NCBI GenBank assembly: GCA_027068915.1
Contig: JAMOLT010000005.1
Span: forward strand, 1 to 50,570
DNA: 50,570 bases
Source: Sedimenticola sp.
Lineage (GTDB): Bacteria > Pseudomonadota > Gammaproteobacteria > Chromatiales > Chromatiaceae
Reading direction: 5' to 3'
Shown here: piece by piece, positions 1 through 9,310 of the stretch
Layout: each line of letters starts with the position of its first letter
How positions within the stretch are numbered: the first letter of the stretch is position 1
Translations under genes and position numbers: made by a program
The notes under the pieces: generated by a model
What the model was told of the DNA's origin: nothing
What the model saw: only the letters and a program-made list of their open reading frames with translations
Databases searched by the model: none

Positions 1-368
1 ATGAACAGCGCCAGGCAATCCGCCAGGCCATCTTCCAGGTCTTTGCGGCGCAGTTCATATGCGCCCTTGGCCGCCTTGCGCCTGCCCCTGGTGATCAAGC
101 GGCACAGCTGGGTATAACCCTTGCGGCTGGTGGCCAGCAACAGCAGATGCGGGCCGTCATGCAGGCGCAGCTCCGTGCCGATGATCAGTTTCAGGCCCGT
201 TTCCCTTGCCTGTTCGTGGGCGCGCACCACCCCGGCCAGGCTGCATTCATCGGTAATCGCCAGGGCCGCATATCCCAGGGCATGCGCCCGGGCCACCAGC
301 TCTTCCGGGCGGGATGCGCCGCGCAAAAAACTGTAATTGGAAATACAGTGCAGTTCGGCATAAGACAT
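1..368 (-). CDS. dnaE2: Error-prone DNA polymerase DnaE2/ImuC, N-terminal fragment (runs off the window)
   Basis: About 122 codons are visible from the ATG at 368; the gene continues beyond the left edge. The start [19 protein letters not shown], followed by [21 protein letters not shown], is the N-terminal PHP-domain signature of the DnaE2 (ImuC) subfamily. DnaE2 is a second C-family polymerase alpha subunit that copies damaged DNA together with ImuA and ImuB. Its ATG overlaps the ImuB stop by one base (TGATG), so translation is probably coupled. Family assignment is confident from the N-terminus and from the imuA-imuB-dnaE2 gene order. The catalytic palm is outside the window, so intactness cannot be judged. 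Confidence 0.93.
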   Translation of the reverse strand, partial: MSYAELHCISNYSFLRGASRPEELVARAHALGYAALAITDECSLAGVVRAHEQARETGLKLIIGTELRLHDGPHLLLLATSRKGYTQLCRLITRGRRKAAKGAYELRRKDLEDGLADCLALF

Positions 369-1804
369 CAGTCGAAAAACCCCTGGAGAAACCAGTTGCC
401 GCTACGCCGTTCCCGGTAGATCCACAATTGCCGCCCGGCGGGGTTGCTGGCCCGGTAATAATCCCGCTGCACATCATTCCCGTCCCACCAGCCGCTTTCC
501 ATGCGCTGGGAAAACTCCCGCAACTGCAATTCCCCCTCATGCCAGGGCCGTCCATGACGCAGGGACAGCAACTGCGGCCCGGGCAGCAACCAGACGGGTT
601 GCCGGGCATGCCAGGCGGAAATCCGCCCTCCGGCTTCTGTGGTTTCCATGGGCTTGCAATAGCGCCAGGCGCGCTCCGGGCGGTGATCCGCCTGCACCTG
701 TATTCCCCGCACCGCCTCATTGCCCAGACGTGCGCGCAACCGCTCCAGAAACTTCTCATCCCGGGCACCCTGCCCACAGGGGAACAAATCACCGGCCTCT
801 TCCTGAAGCACCTGCCAATCCGCCACCTGCAACTCCATTTCCACCACTGCGCCGGGCAATTCCAGGCGTTCCAGGGACTGCCGGAAAAGCTCCAGGATAT
901 GCTCCGCCTCCCGGCTGGGCCTGAGCAACCCTTGCTCCATGCGCGTGGGTTCGGCATCCCGGTGCAAAAACCGCCATTGCAAATGCTGCACTGCGCCTCC
1001 CCGGCCACGCAGAAAACCGCACAGGGAGGCCACCAAGCGGCGCGCGGGAAACAGCAGGGCGCTGGCATGACTGATTTCGGACAACAGCAGCAGGCGCTGG
1101 CTGAAAACTTCCGGCGGACGCCACAGGGGGCGGGGATCGGGCGTCCGCCCCAGCAGCCGATCCAGCAACAACATCAGCTCCGGCCCCGCCCGCCTCGCCA
1201 GCTCGGGCCGGGGAAGCCCCAGACAATCACCAATGCTGGACAGGCCGATACCCCGCATCAGCTCCCGCGCCTGGGAATTCCGGGTCAGGTTTTGCAATGG
1301 AATATCCGCCAGCTGCTCTACCAGCCGCCCCCGGTCATGGATGCAGGCGCCCGGCCGGGCGCGCGCCAGCAGGGACGCCGCCATGGGAGAAGGCGCCAGC
1401 GCCCAGTGCTGCAGGCAATCCATACAGGGTTGATCCCGGCGCATTTGCTCCAGCAGGGCGGAAAAGCCGCCAAAGAGTTTCAGGCTGGCCCCTGCTTCGA
1501 GCAGCATCAACAGAGGGTCGAAACTGATGCGGGAACTGTATTGCCAGGCCCAACCCGCCAATGCCTCCATTGCCTGCCGCTCGCGGTTTCTGTCCCGCTG
1601 CCGCACCTGCAAGCCCGGCAGCAGGGCCAGCGCCCCCGGCAAAGGCATGCCGGCGCAAATTCCCCCTTCCCGCGCCAGGCTGTTGCAGCGGTCGATTACA
1701 TCCCGTCCGCCATCACGGCGGGTGACCGCCAGGGGCACAGCTTCTCCGTCAGCGGCAAATACGTCCAGCGGCAGTTGCGGAAAGTAAAAGCCTAGCCACA
1801 GCAT
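368..1804 (-). CDS. imuB: ImuB, Y-family polymerase-like protein of the mutasome
   Basis: A 478-residue protein starting [17 protein letters not shown] longer upstream reading exists in the same frame (to 2182), but it is low-complexity Gly/Ala/Pro sequence overlapping imuA, so I place the start at 1804. ImuB resembles DinB/UmuC polymerases but is thought not to polymerise; it bridges DnaE2 and the beta clamp. In agreement, the N-terminal strand that carries a catalytic Asp in active Y-family enzymes reads [10 protein letters not shown] here. A helix-hairpin-helix-like stretch ([20 protein letters not shown]) lies mid-protein. The start overlaps the end of imuA by 13 bases, and dnaE2 follows with a 1-base overlap, so this is a single operon. 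Confidence 0.92.
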   Translation of the reverse strand: MLWLGFYFPQLPLDVFAADGEAVPLAVTRRDGGRDVIDRCNSLAREGGICAGMPLPGALALLPGLQVRQRDRNRERQAMEALAGWAWQYSSRISFDPLLMLLEAGASLKLFGGFSALLEQMRRDQPCMDCLQHWALAPSPMAASLLARARPGACIHDRGRLVEQLADIPLQNLTRNSQARELMRGIGLSSIGDCLGLPRPELARRAGPELMLLLDRLLGRTPDPRPLWRPPEVFSQRLLLLSEISHASALLFPARRLVASLCGFLRGRGGAVQHLQWRFLHRDAEPTRMEQGLLRPSREAEHILELFRQSLERLELPGAVVEMELQVADWQVLQEEAGDLFPCGQGARDEKFLERLRARLGNEAVRGIQVQADHRPERAWRYCKPMETTEAGGRISAWHARQPVWLLPGPQLLSLRHGRPWHEGELQLREFSQRMESGWWDGNDVQRDYYRASNPAGRQLWIYRERRSGNWFLQGFFD

Positions 1805-2415
1805 GGGATGTACAGGGATCTGCCGCCCCAACCCGCCCGGCGCTTGAGCACCTGCGCCTGCAAGCCATTGCCCGCCGGCGTGATCTGCAAACGCAGCGCC
1901 GCCACGGATGCCTGCTGCCGGTGCTGCAAGGGGAGGAACAAGACAGCCATGCAGCCGGCCTCTTCCGCCGCCAGTTGCAACCGGCGGATACGCGCAACGG
2001 ATATCCTCTCCGCCCACAGCATGACCAGGGCGCAATTTCCCGAACGCAGGGCCTGTTCCGCCGCCCACAGCCCCTGCTCCCCCTGTCTTGCCCTCACCAG
2101 CAGCACTCTGGCTGTATCTATCCGCCGCGCCTCCAGCGCGGGGGCATAGGGGACATGGGGCGGGTTCACCCAGGCCAGCCACTGCTGCCGGCGGCTCAAG
2201 TGGGCCAGCAAGGGCAACAGCAGGGAAAAACCCAAGCCCTGCCGGGAAAGGATTTCCGTTAATGCACCCTCTGGCCAGCCGCCGCCAATCTGCTCATCCA
2301 GCGCTGTAAAACCACTGGAAACCACTGCAGTTTGTGTCTGTCCGGGCGAGGAACCCCGCCAGAGTACGCCCTGGCGCAGCAACTCCCCAAGCCCTGCCTG
2401 TGCTTCCGCCTTCAT
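1792..2415 (-). CDS. imuA: ImuA, RecA-like mutasome accessory protein
   Basis: 207 residues. The segment VVSSGFTALDEQIGGGWPEGALTEIL is the RecA/SulA-like N-terminal signature of ImuA, and LLVRARQGEQGLWAAEQALRSG is the conserved middle part. ImuA is the first gene of the inducible translesion cassette imuA-imuB-dnaE2 and is needed for damage-induced mutagenesis. The ATG at 2415 has a GGGGAGAGG ribosome site about 7 bases upstream. A GAAC-N7-GAAC direct repeat 33 bases upstream (2448-2462) is a probable LexA operator. No lexA homologue lies in the window. Confidence 0.9.
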   Translation of the reverse strand: MKAEAQAGLGELLRQGVLWRGSSPGQTQTAVVSSGFTALDEQIGGGWPEGALTEILSRQGLGFSLLLPLLAHLSRRQQWLAWVNPPHVPYAPALEARRIDTARVLLVRARQGEQGLWAAEQALRSGNCALVMLWAERISVARIRRLQLAAEEAGCMAVLFLPLQHRQQASVAALRLQITPAGNGLQAQVLKRRAGWGGRSLYIPCCG

Positions 2416-2447
2416 GTTTCATCCTCTCCCCAAAAAAACCGGATAGA

Positions 2448-2462
2448 GAACAAATATAGAAC
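2448..2462 (-). promoter_or_regulatory. Probable SOS box (GTTC-N7-GTTC) of the imuA operon
   Basis: On the plus strand the sequence is GAAC AAATATA GAAC; on the coding strand it is GTTC TATATTT GTTC. It lies 33 bases before the imuA ATG. This direct repeat is the known alphaproteobacterial LexA operator form, whereas most gammaproteobacterial LexA proteins bind the palindrome CTGT-N8-ACAG. Position and spacing fit an operator over the promoter. The binding protein is inferred, not seen. Confidence 0.6.
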
Positions 2463-2489
2463 ATATGGCGCAAAAAAACACCCTAATTT

Positions 2490-3359
2490 TTATTCTTTCG
2501 TCTCTGCTCTTGTTGCATCATATTGAATGGAAATAATTTCCCCTTTCCAGACCATTTCCAGGGCGCCATCCATATGCCAGCCCACTTCTCCATAACGGGG
2601 AACGCGGATGCCCGATACAAGCTGATAATCAGCAAAGCACCCTTCCCAGGGCAACTGTCGATATTCACCATCAATGCGGGCAAAGCGAGCGGGAGTAAAG
2701 ACGCCGACTACTTCCCCCGCCTCGTTGAAGCGGAATTCCAGGGAGACGCTCAGATCATGGACACCCAAGGTAGCCAGGGCCGACTGTTCATCGATTGCCG
2801 TCCACGCCACGCCGGACTGGGGCAACAATGCAGTGGGGCACCACACGGCCTCCGCCAGATAGCGCTGCAACGCCCCCGCATTCAATTCCGGCACATTGTT
2901 TTCCGCAGCAATGGGAAAGGCGGACAGGAAGCTGACCCGGCCCGAGCCGATGCCGAAAATACAGCTGTCCAGAACCCGTATATGTGCGCCAAAAGGCAGT
3001 TTTACCCGGGCATCCCAGACAAACCCTTTGGCTATCGGCGCAAAATACTGGCGCGCCCTAAACGGCAACCATTTTTTGCTCCTTGCTCCGGTTCGCAATC
3101 TGCCAGACTGCTGTATTGCGGCAATACGGATGAGTTTCTGCCCTTGCGGCAGCACATGCAAAAAATAACGCCGAACAGGAGGCGGAAGCTCTTCCAGCGC
3201 GGCAAAGTCAACAGGTTGGGAATTGGCGGCATTTCCAAGCAGCGCTTTTTGCAATGCCCTGGCCCTGGCGCGCTCCCGCAGCCAGCCGGCTGCGGCCACG
3301 ATGGCAATGCCGGCGACAATACCGGCCATCAAGATCATTTGCTCAAGCGTAATTTGCAA
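2490..3359 (-). CDS. DUF6544 family membrane-anchored protein
   Basis: A 289-residue protein with one N-terminal membrane helix (about residues 9-27) and a soluble remainder. LEELPPPVRRYFLHVLPQG, then GARSKKWLPFRARQYF and the region around GFVWDARVKLPFG, match what I recall of the DUF6544 family, whose biochemical function is unknown. The start at 3359 is TTG with AGGAG only 3 bases away; an in-frame ATG at 3338 (giving MILMAGIVAG) is an alternative. It follows the DUF3240 gene by 42 bases on the same strand and may be the last gene of the metal-efflux operon. I cannot assign a function; a link to metal stress is inference from position only. Confidence 0.65.
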   Translation of the reverse strand: MQITLEQMILMAGIVAGIAIVAAAGWLRERARARALQKALLGNAANSQPVDFAALEELPPPVRRYFLHVLPQGQKLIRIAAIQQSGRLRTGARSKKWLPFRARQYFAPIAKGFVWDARVKLPFGAHIRVLDSCIFGIGSGRVSFLSAFPIAAENNVPELNAGALQRYLAEAVWCPTALLPQSGVAWTAIDEQSALATLGVHDLSVSLEFRFNEAGEVVGVFTPARFARIDGEYRQLPWEGCFADYQLVSGIRVPRYGEVGWHMDGALEMVWKGEIISIQYDATRAETKE

Positions 3360-3401
3360 TTTCTCCTGTGGCCCTGGTGCTCCAGTCTACTGCCGCTTCT
3401 G

Positions 3402-3740
3402 TCAGGCCAGATGCCCTCCCACGACCAGCGGCGTCATCCAGTAGTGTATATCACTTCCCGCAAATTCCTGCTTCAGCCGTTTCAGCAATTCACAGGCGCT
3501 CTTCTGCGGCATGTGGGTCTGTATCATCCAGCCGCGCCGGTAACCCGCCACTTTTTCCGCGGCGCTCATGGTGTGTTCCAAGCCGCCGTGACCATTCACC
3601 GGCAGGCTGATGAAGCCTGCCACTTCCGGCTGTTCCAGCAGCCAATCCACCAACATATCCGACAGGGCGGGGGGCAACACCAGGGAGAGCAGGGCTTCGC
3701 TCTCTTCTCCCTGGCTATTCTCAAGTTTGTTCATGTTCAT
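3402..3740 (-). CDS. DUF3240 family protein, small PII-like partner of the CzcA pump
   Basis: 112 residues, no signal peptide, no membrane helix. The segments LVLPPALSDMLVDWLLEQP, GFISLPVNGHG and VAGYRRGWMIQTHM fit the DUF3240 family. These are short ferredoxin-fold, PII-like proteins that in my knowledge are regularly encoded directly after czcA/cusA-type pump genes. The ATG at 3740 overlaps the czcA stop (ATGA) and has GGAG 8 bases upstream. Role unknown; a regulatory or metal-sensing function for the pump is inferred from the conserved pairing. Confidence 0.75.
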   Translation of the reverse strand: MNMNKLENSQGEESEALLSLVLPPALSDMLVDWLLEQPEVAGFISLPVNGHGGLEHTMSAAEKVAGYRRGWMIQTHMPQKSACELLKRLKQEFAGSDIHYWMTPLVVGGHLA

Positions 3741-6700
3741 GAAGCATGCTCCTGGGAAACCGGGCCAAAGGCAAAGCGCCGGTAGAGGATGGGCAACAGG
3801 ATAAGCGTCAGCAAGGTTGCCGAAATCAAGCCGCCGATTACCACGATGGCCAGGGGACGTTGTATCTCAGAACCAGGGCCTGTAGCAAACAGCAGGGGCA
3901 CCAGGCCGAAAGCGGCGATACTGGCGGTCATGAGCACCGGGCGTAGCCGTCTTTTGGCTCCTTCCACCACCACTTCCTGCAGAGGCTTGCCCATGGCGTG
4001 AAGCTGGTTAAAATAGGTAACCATCACTACGCCATTGAGCACCGCGATACCAAGCAGGGCGATAAAGCCTACCGAGGCGGGCACGGAGAGGTATTCGCCC
4101 GTGAGCCACAAGCCCACGATACCGCCAATCATGGCAAAGGGAATATTGCTCAGCACCAGAACCGCCTGACGTGCGGAGCGGAAGGTGGAAAACAGAATAA
4201 GGAAAATCAGCCCGACAGCTACCGGCACTACGATGGACAGGCGTTGGGCGGCACGCTGCTGGTTCTCGAACTCACCGCCCCACTCCAGGTAAAAGCCCGT
4301 GGGCAGTTTTACCTGTTCAGCCACCCGTTGCTTGGCATCTTCCACAAAGCTCACCAGGTCACGACCAGAAACATTGGCGATGACCACGGACATGCGCTTG
4401 CCTTTCTCACGCTGCACGGAGACCGGGCCTTCAATACGCTCCATACTCACCAGATTGGACAGGGCCACACGACGGCCATCAGGCAGAGCCAGGTGCAGGC
4501 CGGCAAAGGTAGCCGAGGAGTTACGCAGATTTTCCGGGCCCTTGATCACCAGCGGTATACGGCGGGTGCCTTCATAGACGGTACCCAGGTGCAGCCCTTC
4601 GATCTGGGCGCGCAGGGCATCTTCCAGGGCCTCTACATCCAGCCCCAGACGACCAATGGCAAGGCGATCCACCACCAGGCGGAAATACTGGGCACCTTCA
4701 TTGCGTGGAGTATAGACATCCGAGGCACCATCGACTTGTTGAATCACCTTTACCACCGCATCGGCGGTGCGGTTCAGGTCATCCTGACTCTCACCGAAGA
4801 TCTTGATGGCAAGATCACCACGCACCCCGGTAAGCATCTCGGAGACACGCATCTCTATGGGTTGGGTAAAAGCATAAGCAACGCCGGGGAAATCCGCCAG
4901 CACGGCACGGATCTTCTCCTTCAGTGCTTCCTTGTCAGGCACCGTCCACTCCTCAACAGGCTTGAGCACAAGGAAGCTGTCAGTCTCGTTGAGACCCATG
5001 GGATCCAACCCCAGCTCATCAGAACCGGTGCGGGCAATAACGCTGATTACCTCCGGCACCCGCTTGATCAGCTCACGCTGAAAGGCCATGTCGATCTGCA
5101 GCGACTGTTCCAGATTAATGGAAGGGAGCTTCTCCAGCTGTACAATAAGATCCCCTTCATCCATGGTGGGCATGAAGGTCTTGCCCACCTGGGTATAGAG
5201 AAATCCCGCACCCACCAGCAGCGCCAGCGCCACGGCCACCACCAGCTTCACATGCTGCAGGCTCCATTGGAGCGTTGGCATGTAGATCCGCTGCAATATG
5301 CGCACCAGCAATGGCTCCTCATGCGACACCTTGCCCAGAAGGTAGGAGGCGAATACAGGGATTACTGTAAGCGACAACAGCAGGGATCCGGATAGCGCAA
5401 AGACAATGGTGAGGGCCACCGGAATGAAGAGTTTTCCTTCCAGTCCCTGCAGGGTAAGCAGGGGAAGGAAGACAATGATGATAATGAGAATGCCTGCGGT
5501 CATGGGCACCGCCACTTCCCGTGCGGCCCGATAGATAAGATGAATGCGCGGCAGACGGCTTTCACCCTTGCGCGCCAGATGAGTGATCACATTTTCCACC
5601 ACCACCACTGCGGCATCCACCAGCATACCGATAGCAATGGCCAGCCCACCCAGGGACATGAGGTTGGCGGACATGCCAAACTGCCGCATGAGGATAAAAG
5701 TCACCAGCGCAGCCAGGGGTAACACCAGGGCCACGGTAAGCGCGGCGCGCAGATTGCCGAGAAACAGCAGCAGCAGGATGATCACCAGTACAATGGCTTC
5801 TCCCAGGGCCTTGGTCACGGTTCCCACAGCCTGGGAGACCAGTTTGCCGCGGTCGTAGAAGACATTGATCTCCACGCCTTCGGGAAGCCCCGGAGCTAGT
5901 TCCTCCAGCTTGGCCCGCACCCCTTTCACCAGCTCATTGGCGTTGGCACCACGCAGCCCCAGCACCAGCCCTTGCACGGCCTCACCCTTGCCGTCCTTGG
6001 TAACAGCGCCGTAACGGGTAAGAGAGCCAATGCGCACTTCCGCCACGTCATTCAAGCGCACCGGCTGGACAGGATCAGGGCGCACCACGATATTGCGGAT
6101 ATCCTCCAGATTGGTGATGGCTCCTTCGGTGCGCACCACCAGCACTTCCTCGCCATCGTTGAGGCGTCCGGCGCCATCATTGCGGTTGTTATTCTCCAGC
6201 GCTTCGCGCAGCTGCATCAGACTGATGCCGCGGGCAGTCATGCGCGCATTGTCCGGCACCACTTCAAAGGTGCGCACCAGCCCGCCCAGGGAATTGACAT
6301 CCGCCACACCTGGCACGGTGCGCAAGGCGGGGCGGATTATCCAGTCGAGGAGGTCACGCCGCTCCCGCAGGTCAAGATCACCACCATCCAGGGAAAACAT
6401 GAACATTTCTCCCAGGGGGGTGGTCAGTGGCGCAATGCCGCCATTCACATCTGCAGGCAGATCACCCCAGATGCCGGAGAGACGCTCGGCCACCTGCTGG
6501 CGCGCCCAGTAGACATCCGTGCCTTCCTCAAAATCCACGGTGATGTCGGTAAGTGCATATTTGGTGATGGAACGCAACATACTCATATTGGGAATGCCAA
6601 GCATCTCCACTTCCACCGGCGCGGTAATGCGTGACTCTACCTCTCCCGGTGTCATTCCCGGCGCCTTGATAATGATCTTCACCTGGGTGGTAGAGACATC

Positions 6701-6820
6701 AGGAAAGGCATCGATGGGCGTTTTTTGGAACGCCATCCAGCCACCACCGGCAAGGAGCGCCACCACCAGCAGCATAAGCAGCCGTTGGGTAAGGGCAAAC
6801 TGTATCAACCGGGACAGCAT
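3737..6820 (-). CDS. czcA: Heavy-metal RND efflux pump inner-membrane protein, CzcA/CusA family
   Basis: 1027 residues, the normal length for heavy-metal RND proton antiporters of the inner membrane. Diagnostic segments are PIDAFPDVSTTQVKI near the N-terminus, the periplasmic loop VDFEEGTDVYWARQQVAERL, and the intramembrane motif AIGMLVDAAVVVVEN in helix 4. This motif differs from the DFG...DGAV form of classical Zn/Co/Cd pumps, so the metal should not be assumed; Ni, Co, Cu/Ag or another ion is possible. RBS AAGGAG lies 7 bases before the ATG. It overlaps czcB by one base (TGATG) and the DUF3240 gene by four. With CzcB and CzcC it forms a tripartite pump from periplasm or cytosol to the outside. 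Confidence 0.93.
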   Translation of the reverse strand: MLSRLIQFALTQRLLMLLVVALLAGGGWMAFQKTPIDAFPDVSTTQVKIIIKAPGMTPGEVESRITAPVEVEMLGIPNMSMLRSITKYALTDITVDFEEGTDVYWARQQVAERLSGIWGDLPADVNGGIAPLTTPLGEMFMFSLDGGDLDLRERRDLLDWIIRPALRTVPGVADVNSLGGLVRTFEVVPDNARMTARGISLMQLREALENNNRNDGAGRLNDGEEVLVVRTEGAITNLEDIRNIVVRPDPVQPVRLNDVAEVRIGSLTRYGAVTKDGKGEAVQGLVLGLRGANANELVKGVRAKLEELAPGLPEGVEINVFYDRGKLVSQAVGTVTKALGEAIVLVIILLLLFLGNLRAALTVALVLPLAALVTFILMRQFGMSANLMSLGGLAIAIGMLVDAAVVVVENVITHLARKGESRLPRIHLIYRAAREVAVPMTAGILIIIIVFLPLLTLQGLEGKLFIPVALTIVFALSGSLLLSLTVIPVFASYLLGKVSHEEPLLVRILQRIYMPTLQWSLQHVKLVVAVALALLVGAGFLYTQVGKTFMPTMDEGDLIVQLEKLPSINLEQSLQIDMAFQRELIKRVPEVISVIARTGSDELGLDPMGLNETDSFLVLKPVEEWTVPDKEALKEKIRAVLADFPGVAYAFTQPIEMRVSEMLTGVRGDLAIKIFGESQDDLNRTADAVVKVIQQVDGASDVYTPRNEGAQYFRLVVDRLAIGRLGLDVEALEDALRAQIEGLHLGTVYEGTRRIPLVIKGPENLRNSSATFAGLHLALPDGRRVALSNLVSMERIEGPVSVQREKGKRMSVVIANVSGRDLVSFVEDAKQRVAEQVKLPTGFYLEWGGEFENQQRAAQRLSIVVPVAVGLIFLILFSTFRSARQAVLVLSNIPFAMIGGIVGLWLTGEYLSVPASVGFIALLGIAVLNGVVMVTYFNQLHAMGKPLQEVVVEGAKRRLRPVLMTASIAAFGLVPLLFATGPGSEIQRPLAIVVIGGLISATLLTLILLPILYRRFAFGPVSQEHAS

Positions 6821-7902
6821 CAGCTTTCTCCTTCGAGCCAGGTGGCCTTGAGGGCGGCGGTACCGCTGACTGCCACCTTGTCACCAGACTTGAGCTCACC
6901 CTTGATGATGAGCGCATCAGATTCCTCGACAACGACCGTAACTGCTACCGGCTGGAAACCACCATCCCGCTCCACCAGCACCCAGGCTTTTCCTTCCACC
7001 CGCAACAGCGCCTGGCGGGGAACGCGCCAGGAGCTTTTATCACCCGGCTGGGCAAGCTGTGCTTCGGCAAACTGCCCGGGCCGCAATGCACGTTTCGGGT
7101 TGGCAACTTCGGCACGCACCAGCACGCCCTGATCCTTACCATGAATCATGCTGCCGACGGTAATGACCCGTCCCTCAATCTCTGGTTTTAGCACCCTTAC
7201 TGCAGTTCCCACCATTACCTCACCCAGTTTTTCCAGGGGAACATGGATTTCCAGCCACAAAGGATCAAGCTGCCCAATACGATAAATAGGGCTTGCTACT
7301 TCCACCCTTTGGCCAGGCATGGCCATTTGTTCCAGCACGACTCCTTCCATGGGCGTACGCACCTCCAGATTGGCGGAAAGCTTATGCTTTCTTTCCAGCT
7401 CCTTGATGGCGGCCTTACCCATGCCCGCCAATAACAATACCTGTCGGCGTTGTTCTACCTCGGTGCGTGTCTGGGTGTAACGCGCGCGGGTTTCAAGGAA
7501 ACGGCGCTCAGAAATAATGCCTTCTGCCTTCAGTTGCTTGTCCCGATCCAGGCTGGCCCGCGCCAACCCCAATCGGCTCAATGCCTCGAGATAAAGGCGC
7601 TGTTCTTCCACCAGTTTTGGACTCTGGATAACTGCCAGCAATTGCCCTTTATGCACCGATTCACCTTCCGCTACATGCAAATGGGTAAGCAGCCCTTCCT
7701 GGGGCGCACTGACTACCATCAGTTGGGCATTGGGCACGCGCACCTCGGCAGGATAAGCACTACCCCAGGCCCGGGAGACCGGTTCCACGGCAATGGTACG
7801 AATACCCAGCGCCTCCCGTTGCATCGGCTCAATCTTCACAAGAGGGGCGGCATGGAGATTGGTTGCCAACAGCAGAGCCAGGCCAAGCAGAGTTTTTTTC
7901 AT
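6820..7902 (-). CDS. czcB: Periplasmic adaptor (membrane fusion protein) of the RND metal pump, CzcB family
   Basis: 360 residues with a signal peptide (MKKTLLGLALLLATNLHAA). The lipoyl-like half motif VVSAPQEGLLTHLHVAEGES is followed by a coiled-coil hairpin (about residues 110-170, rich in Leu/Glu/Arg), then VRTPMEGVVLEQMAMPGQRV and the beta-barrel part LRPGQFAEAQLAQPG. This is the standard adaptor layout. It has no N-terminal Met-rich or His-rich metal-binding extension, so metal preference is not evident. The ATG overlaps the czcC stop (ATGA). Confidence 0.92.
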   Translation of the reverse strand: MKKTLLGLALLLATNLHAAPLVKIEPMQREALGIRTIAVEPVSRAWGSAYPAEVRVPNAQLMVVSAPQEGLLTHLHVAEGESVHKGQLLAVIQSPKLVEEQRLYLEALSRLGLARASLDRDKQLKAEGIISERRFLETRARYTQTRTEVEQRRQVLLLAGMGKAAIKELERKHKLSANLEVRTPMEGVVLEQMAMPGQRVEVASPIYRIGQLDPLWLEIHVPLEKLGEVMVGTAVRVLKPEIEGRVITVGSMIHGKDQGVLVRAEVANPKRALRPGQFAEAQLAQPGDKSSWRVPRQALLRVEGKAWVLVERDGGFQPVAVTVVVEESDALIIKGELKSGDKVAVSGTAALKATWLEGES

Positions 7903-9128
7903 CGCGGGGTCACTCCAAGTAAATGATTTTTTCGTGTCATAGCATATTGTTTTTCCAGCTGCCGGATCTCCAGATCCCTGGCGGCGGCAGCAGCCTGTTG
8001 CCGAGCCAGCAACAGTTGGTACAGACCCATCTCACCCAGCTCGAAAGCACGCCGGGACAGCTGCAGGCGGGCGTGGGAAAAGCCGTTTTTCTGTTGCGCC
8101 AGATCCAGCAGCCGGTTTGCTTTGAGCAGTTCCTGTTCTGCGTTGGCGATGCCCAATTCCAGCTGCCGCTTCAGTAGCGCCGCCTCTGTTTCTGCGCCAG
8201 TCAGTTCGGCTTCTGCTTCTGCAATCGCCGGGGCAATATGGGAGCGGGTGCCCAGGGGCACTGTCAGCTCGATACCCAATGAATCGGTGTAGGCCTCATT
8301 GCGGGCGCCCCGGTCGCGCTTGGCATAGACAGACACTACCGGTGCAGCTCGGCGCTGCATGCGGGTGTCATTGACTCTGGCCTGCGCTGTCTGCGCCAAC
8401 GCCAACGCTGCCCGCAGCTGGGGATGCTGAACAAGCGGCACCGGCGCTCCTTCCGCTTGCGCAAACAGATCCAGATCTTCGGGCAGCTCCTCTAAACCCG
8501 TATAGTTGCTCCAGGAAAGTTTTGCCTGTTGCAAGCCATTGAGGGCTTCCTGGTAAGTGGCCTCGGTTTCCACCACGTCCTGCTGCGCCAGCAACAAATC
8601 ATTGCGGGTCAGCTCCCCGGCCTCGAACCGATGAACCACATCCTTCTCCAGCGCCCGTGCTGCCGCCCATTGTTTCAGAGCCTGTTTTACTCCCGCCTGG
8701 GCAATGCGCAGCTGCCAGCCACGTTCCAGCACATCCCCCGCCACTTCCCAGGTAAGACGCGACAGTTCCAGCACCGATTGGGTGGCCAGGTTGTCTGCAA
8801 TCATCCGTCGCGCTTCACGCTGACCAGGAAGCCATACCGGCAGGGAAACACCAGCCACATATTCCCCGGAGCCAAAATCACTGCCCAGGGAGTCACCCAC
8901 CGCAGAAAGATTAATCGATGGATCACCACCAAAAAGACTCTCCGCCTGCTGGCGGTACCCTGATTCCACCTTGCGTAGCGCCTGGTGCAAAGGATATTGT
9001 GGATGCCGCTCAACAGCAGCCTGCACGGTTTCCGCCAGGCTGACCGCCATGGCCGTGGGGGACAGAACCACCAGCAAAGTAATGCAGGTAATACGTCCTA
9101 TGAATCTGTTATTCATCAGCACTCTCAT
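7899..9128 (-). CDS. czcC: Outer-membrane channel of the RND metal pump, CzcC/TolC family
   Basis: 409 residues from the ATG at 9128 (MRVLMNNRFIGRI), chosen because GGAG sits 7 bases upstream; the frame is open further to 9212. A signal peptide ends near SPTAMAVS. Two OEP-type repeats follow, with SLAETVQAAVERHPQYPLHQ at the start and long amphipathic helices (ELTGAETEAALLKRQLELG and LSRRAFELGEMGLYQLLLAR), as in CzcC/CusC proteins. First gene of czcC-czcB-czcA-DUF3240; a divergent PepSY/two-component locus starts 182 bases away. Confidence 0.9.
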   Translation of the reverse strand: MRVLMNNRFIGRITCITLLVVLSPTAMAVSLAETVQAAVERHPQYPLHQALRKVESGYRQQAESLFGGDPSINLSAVGDSLGSDFGSGEYVAGVSLPVWLPGQREARRMIADNLATQSVLELSRLTWEVAGDVLERGWQLRIAQAGVKQALKQWAAARALEKDVVHRFEAGELTRNDLLLAQQDVVETEATYQEALNGLQQAKLSWSNYTGLEELPEDLDLFAQAEGAPVPLVQHPQLRAALALAQTAQARVNDTRMQRRAAPVVSVYAKRDRGARNEAYTDSLGIELTVPLGTRSHIAPAIAEAEAELTGAETEAALLKRQLELGIANAEQELLKANRLLDLAQQKNGFSHARLQLSRRAFELGEMGLYQLLLARQQAAAAARDLEIRQLEKQYAMTRKNHLLGVTPR

Positions 9129-9310
9129 TCGTGGGACTCCAGATGGCGGGCAAGTATACTGGCGCTTCCTTAAACGAAGCTGAACATCCTGCCCGGTTGC
9201 TATCGCCTTCAACCACGCACAGGAAAGGGAATTCTGTGGAGATTCAGCTTGGTTTCATCTCCATGCTTTAGTCTGGACGAATCGATGTTGACCACAAACA
9301 AAATCAAATC
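9129..9310. promoter_or_regulatory. Divergent control region between czcC and the PepSY/two-component operon
   Basis: 182 bases that must hold both divergent promoters. On the plus strand TTCAGCT (9243-9249) and TTCATCT (9254-9260) form a direct repeat with an 11-base period, the spacing used by OmpR/PhoP-type regulators, so this is a candidate site for the neighbouring response regulator. I find no convincing -35/-10 pair and no MerR or ArsR-type palindrome. Low confidence. Confidence 0.35.

Noticed and set aside
1804-2182. N-terminal extension of ImuB to a start at 2182
   Set aside because: The added residues are the out-of-frame shadow of imuA; ImuB proteins begin at the MLWLGFYFP segment.
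3737-6820. Naming the pump as a copper/silver (CusA) or zinc/cadmium/cobalt (CzcA) exporter
   Set aside because: The helix-4 motif fits neither classical type exactly and I see no Met-rich metal relay that would decide; czcA is used only as a family label.
9177-9250. Inverted repeat AAGCTGAA/TTCAGCTT spaced by 58 bases in the czcC-PepSY gap
   Set aside because: Eight bases at this distance are close to what chance would give, and the spacing fits no known regulator.
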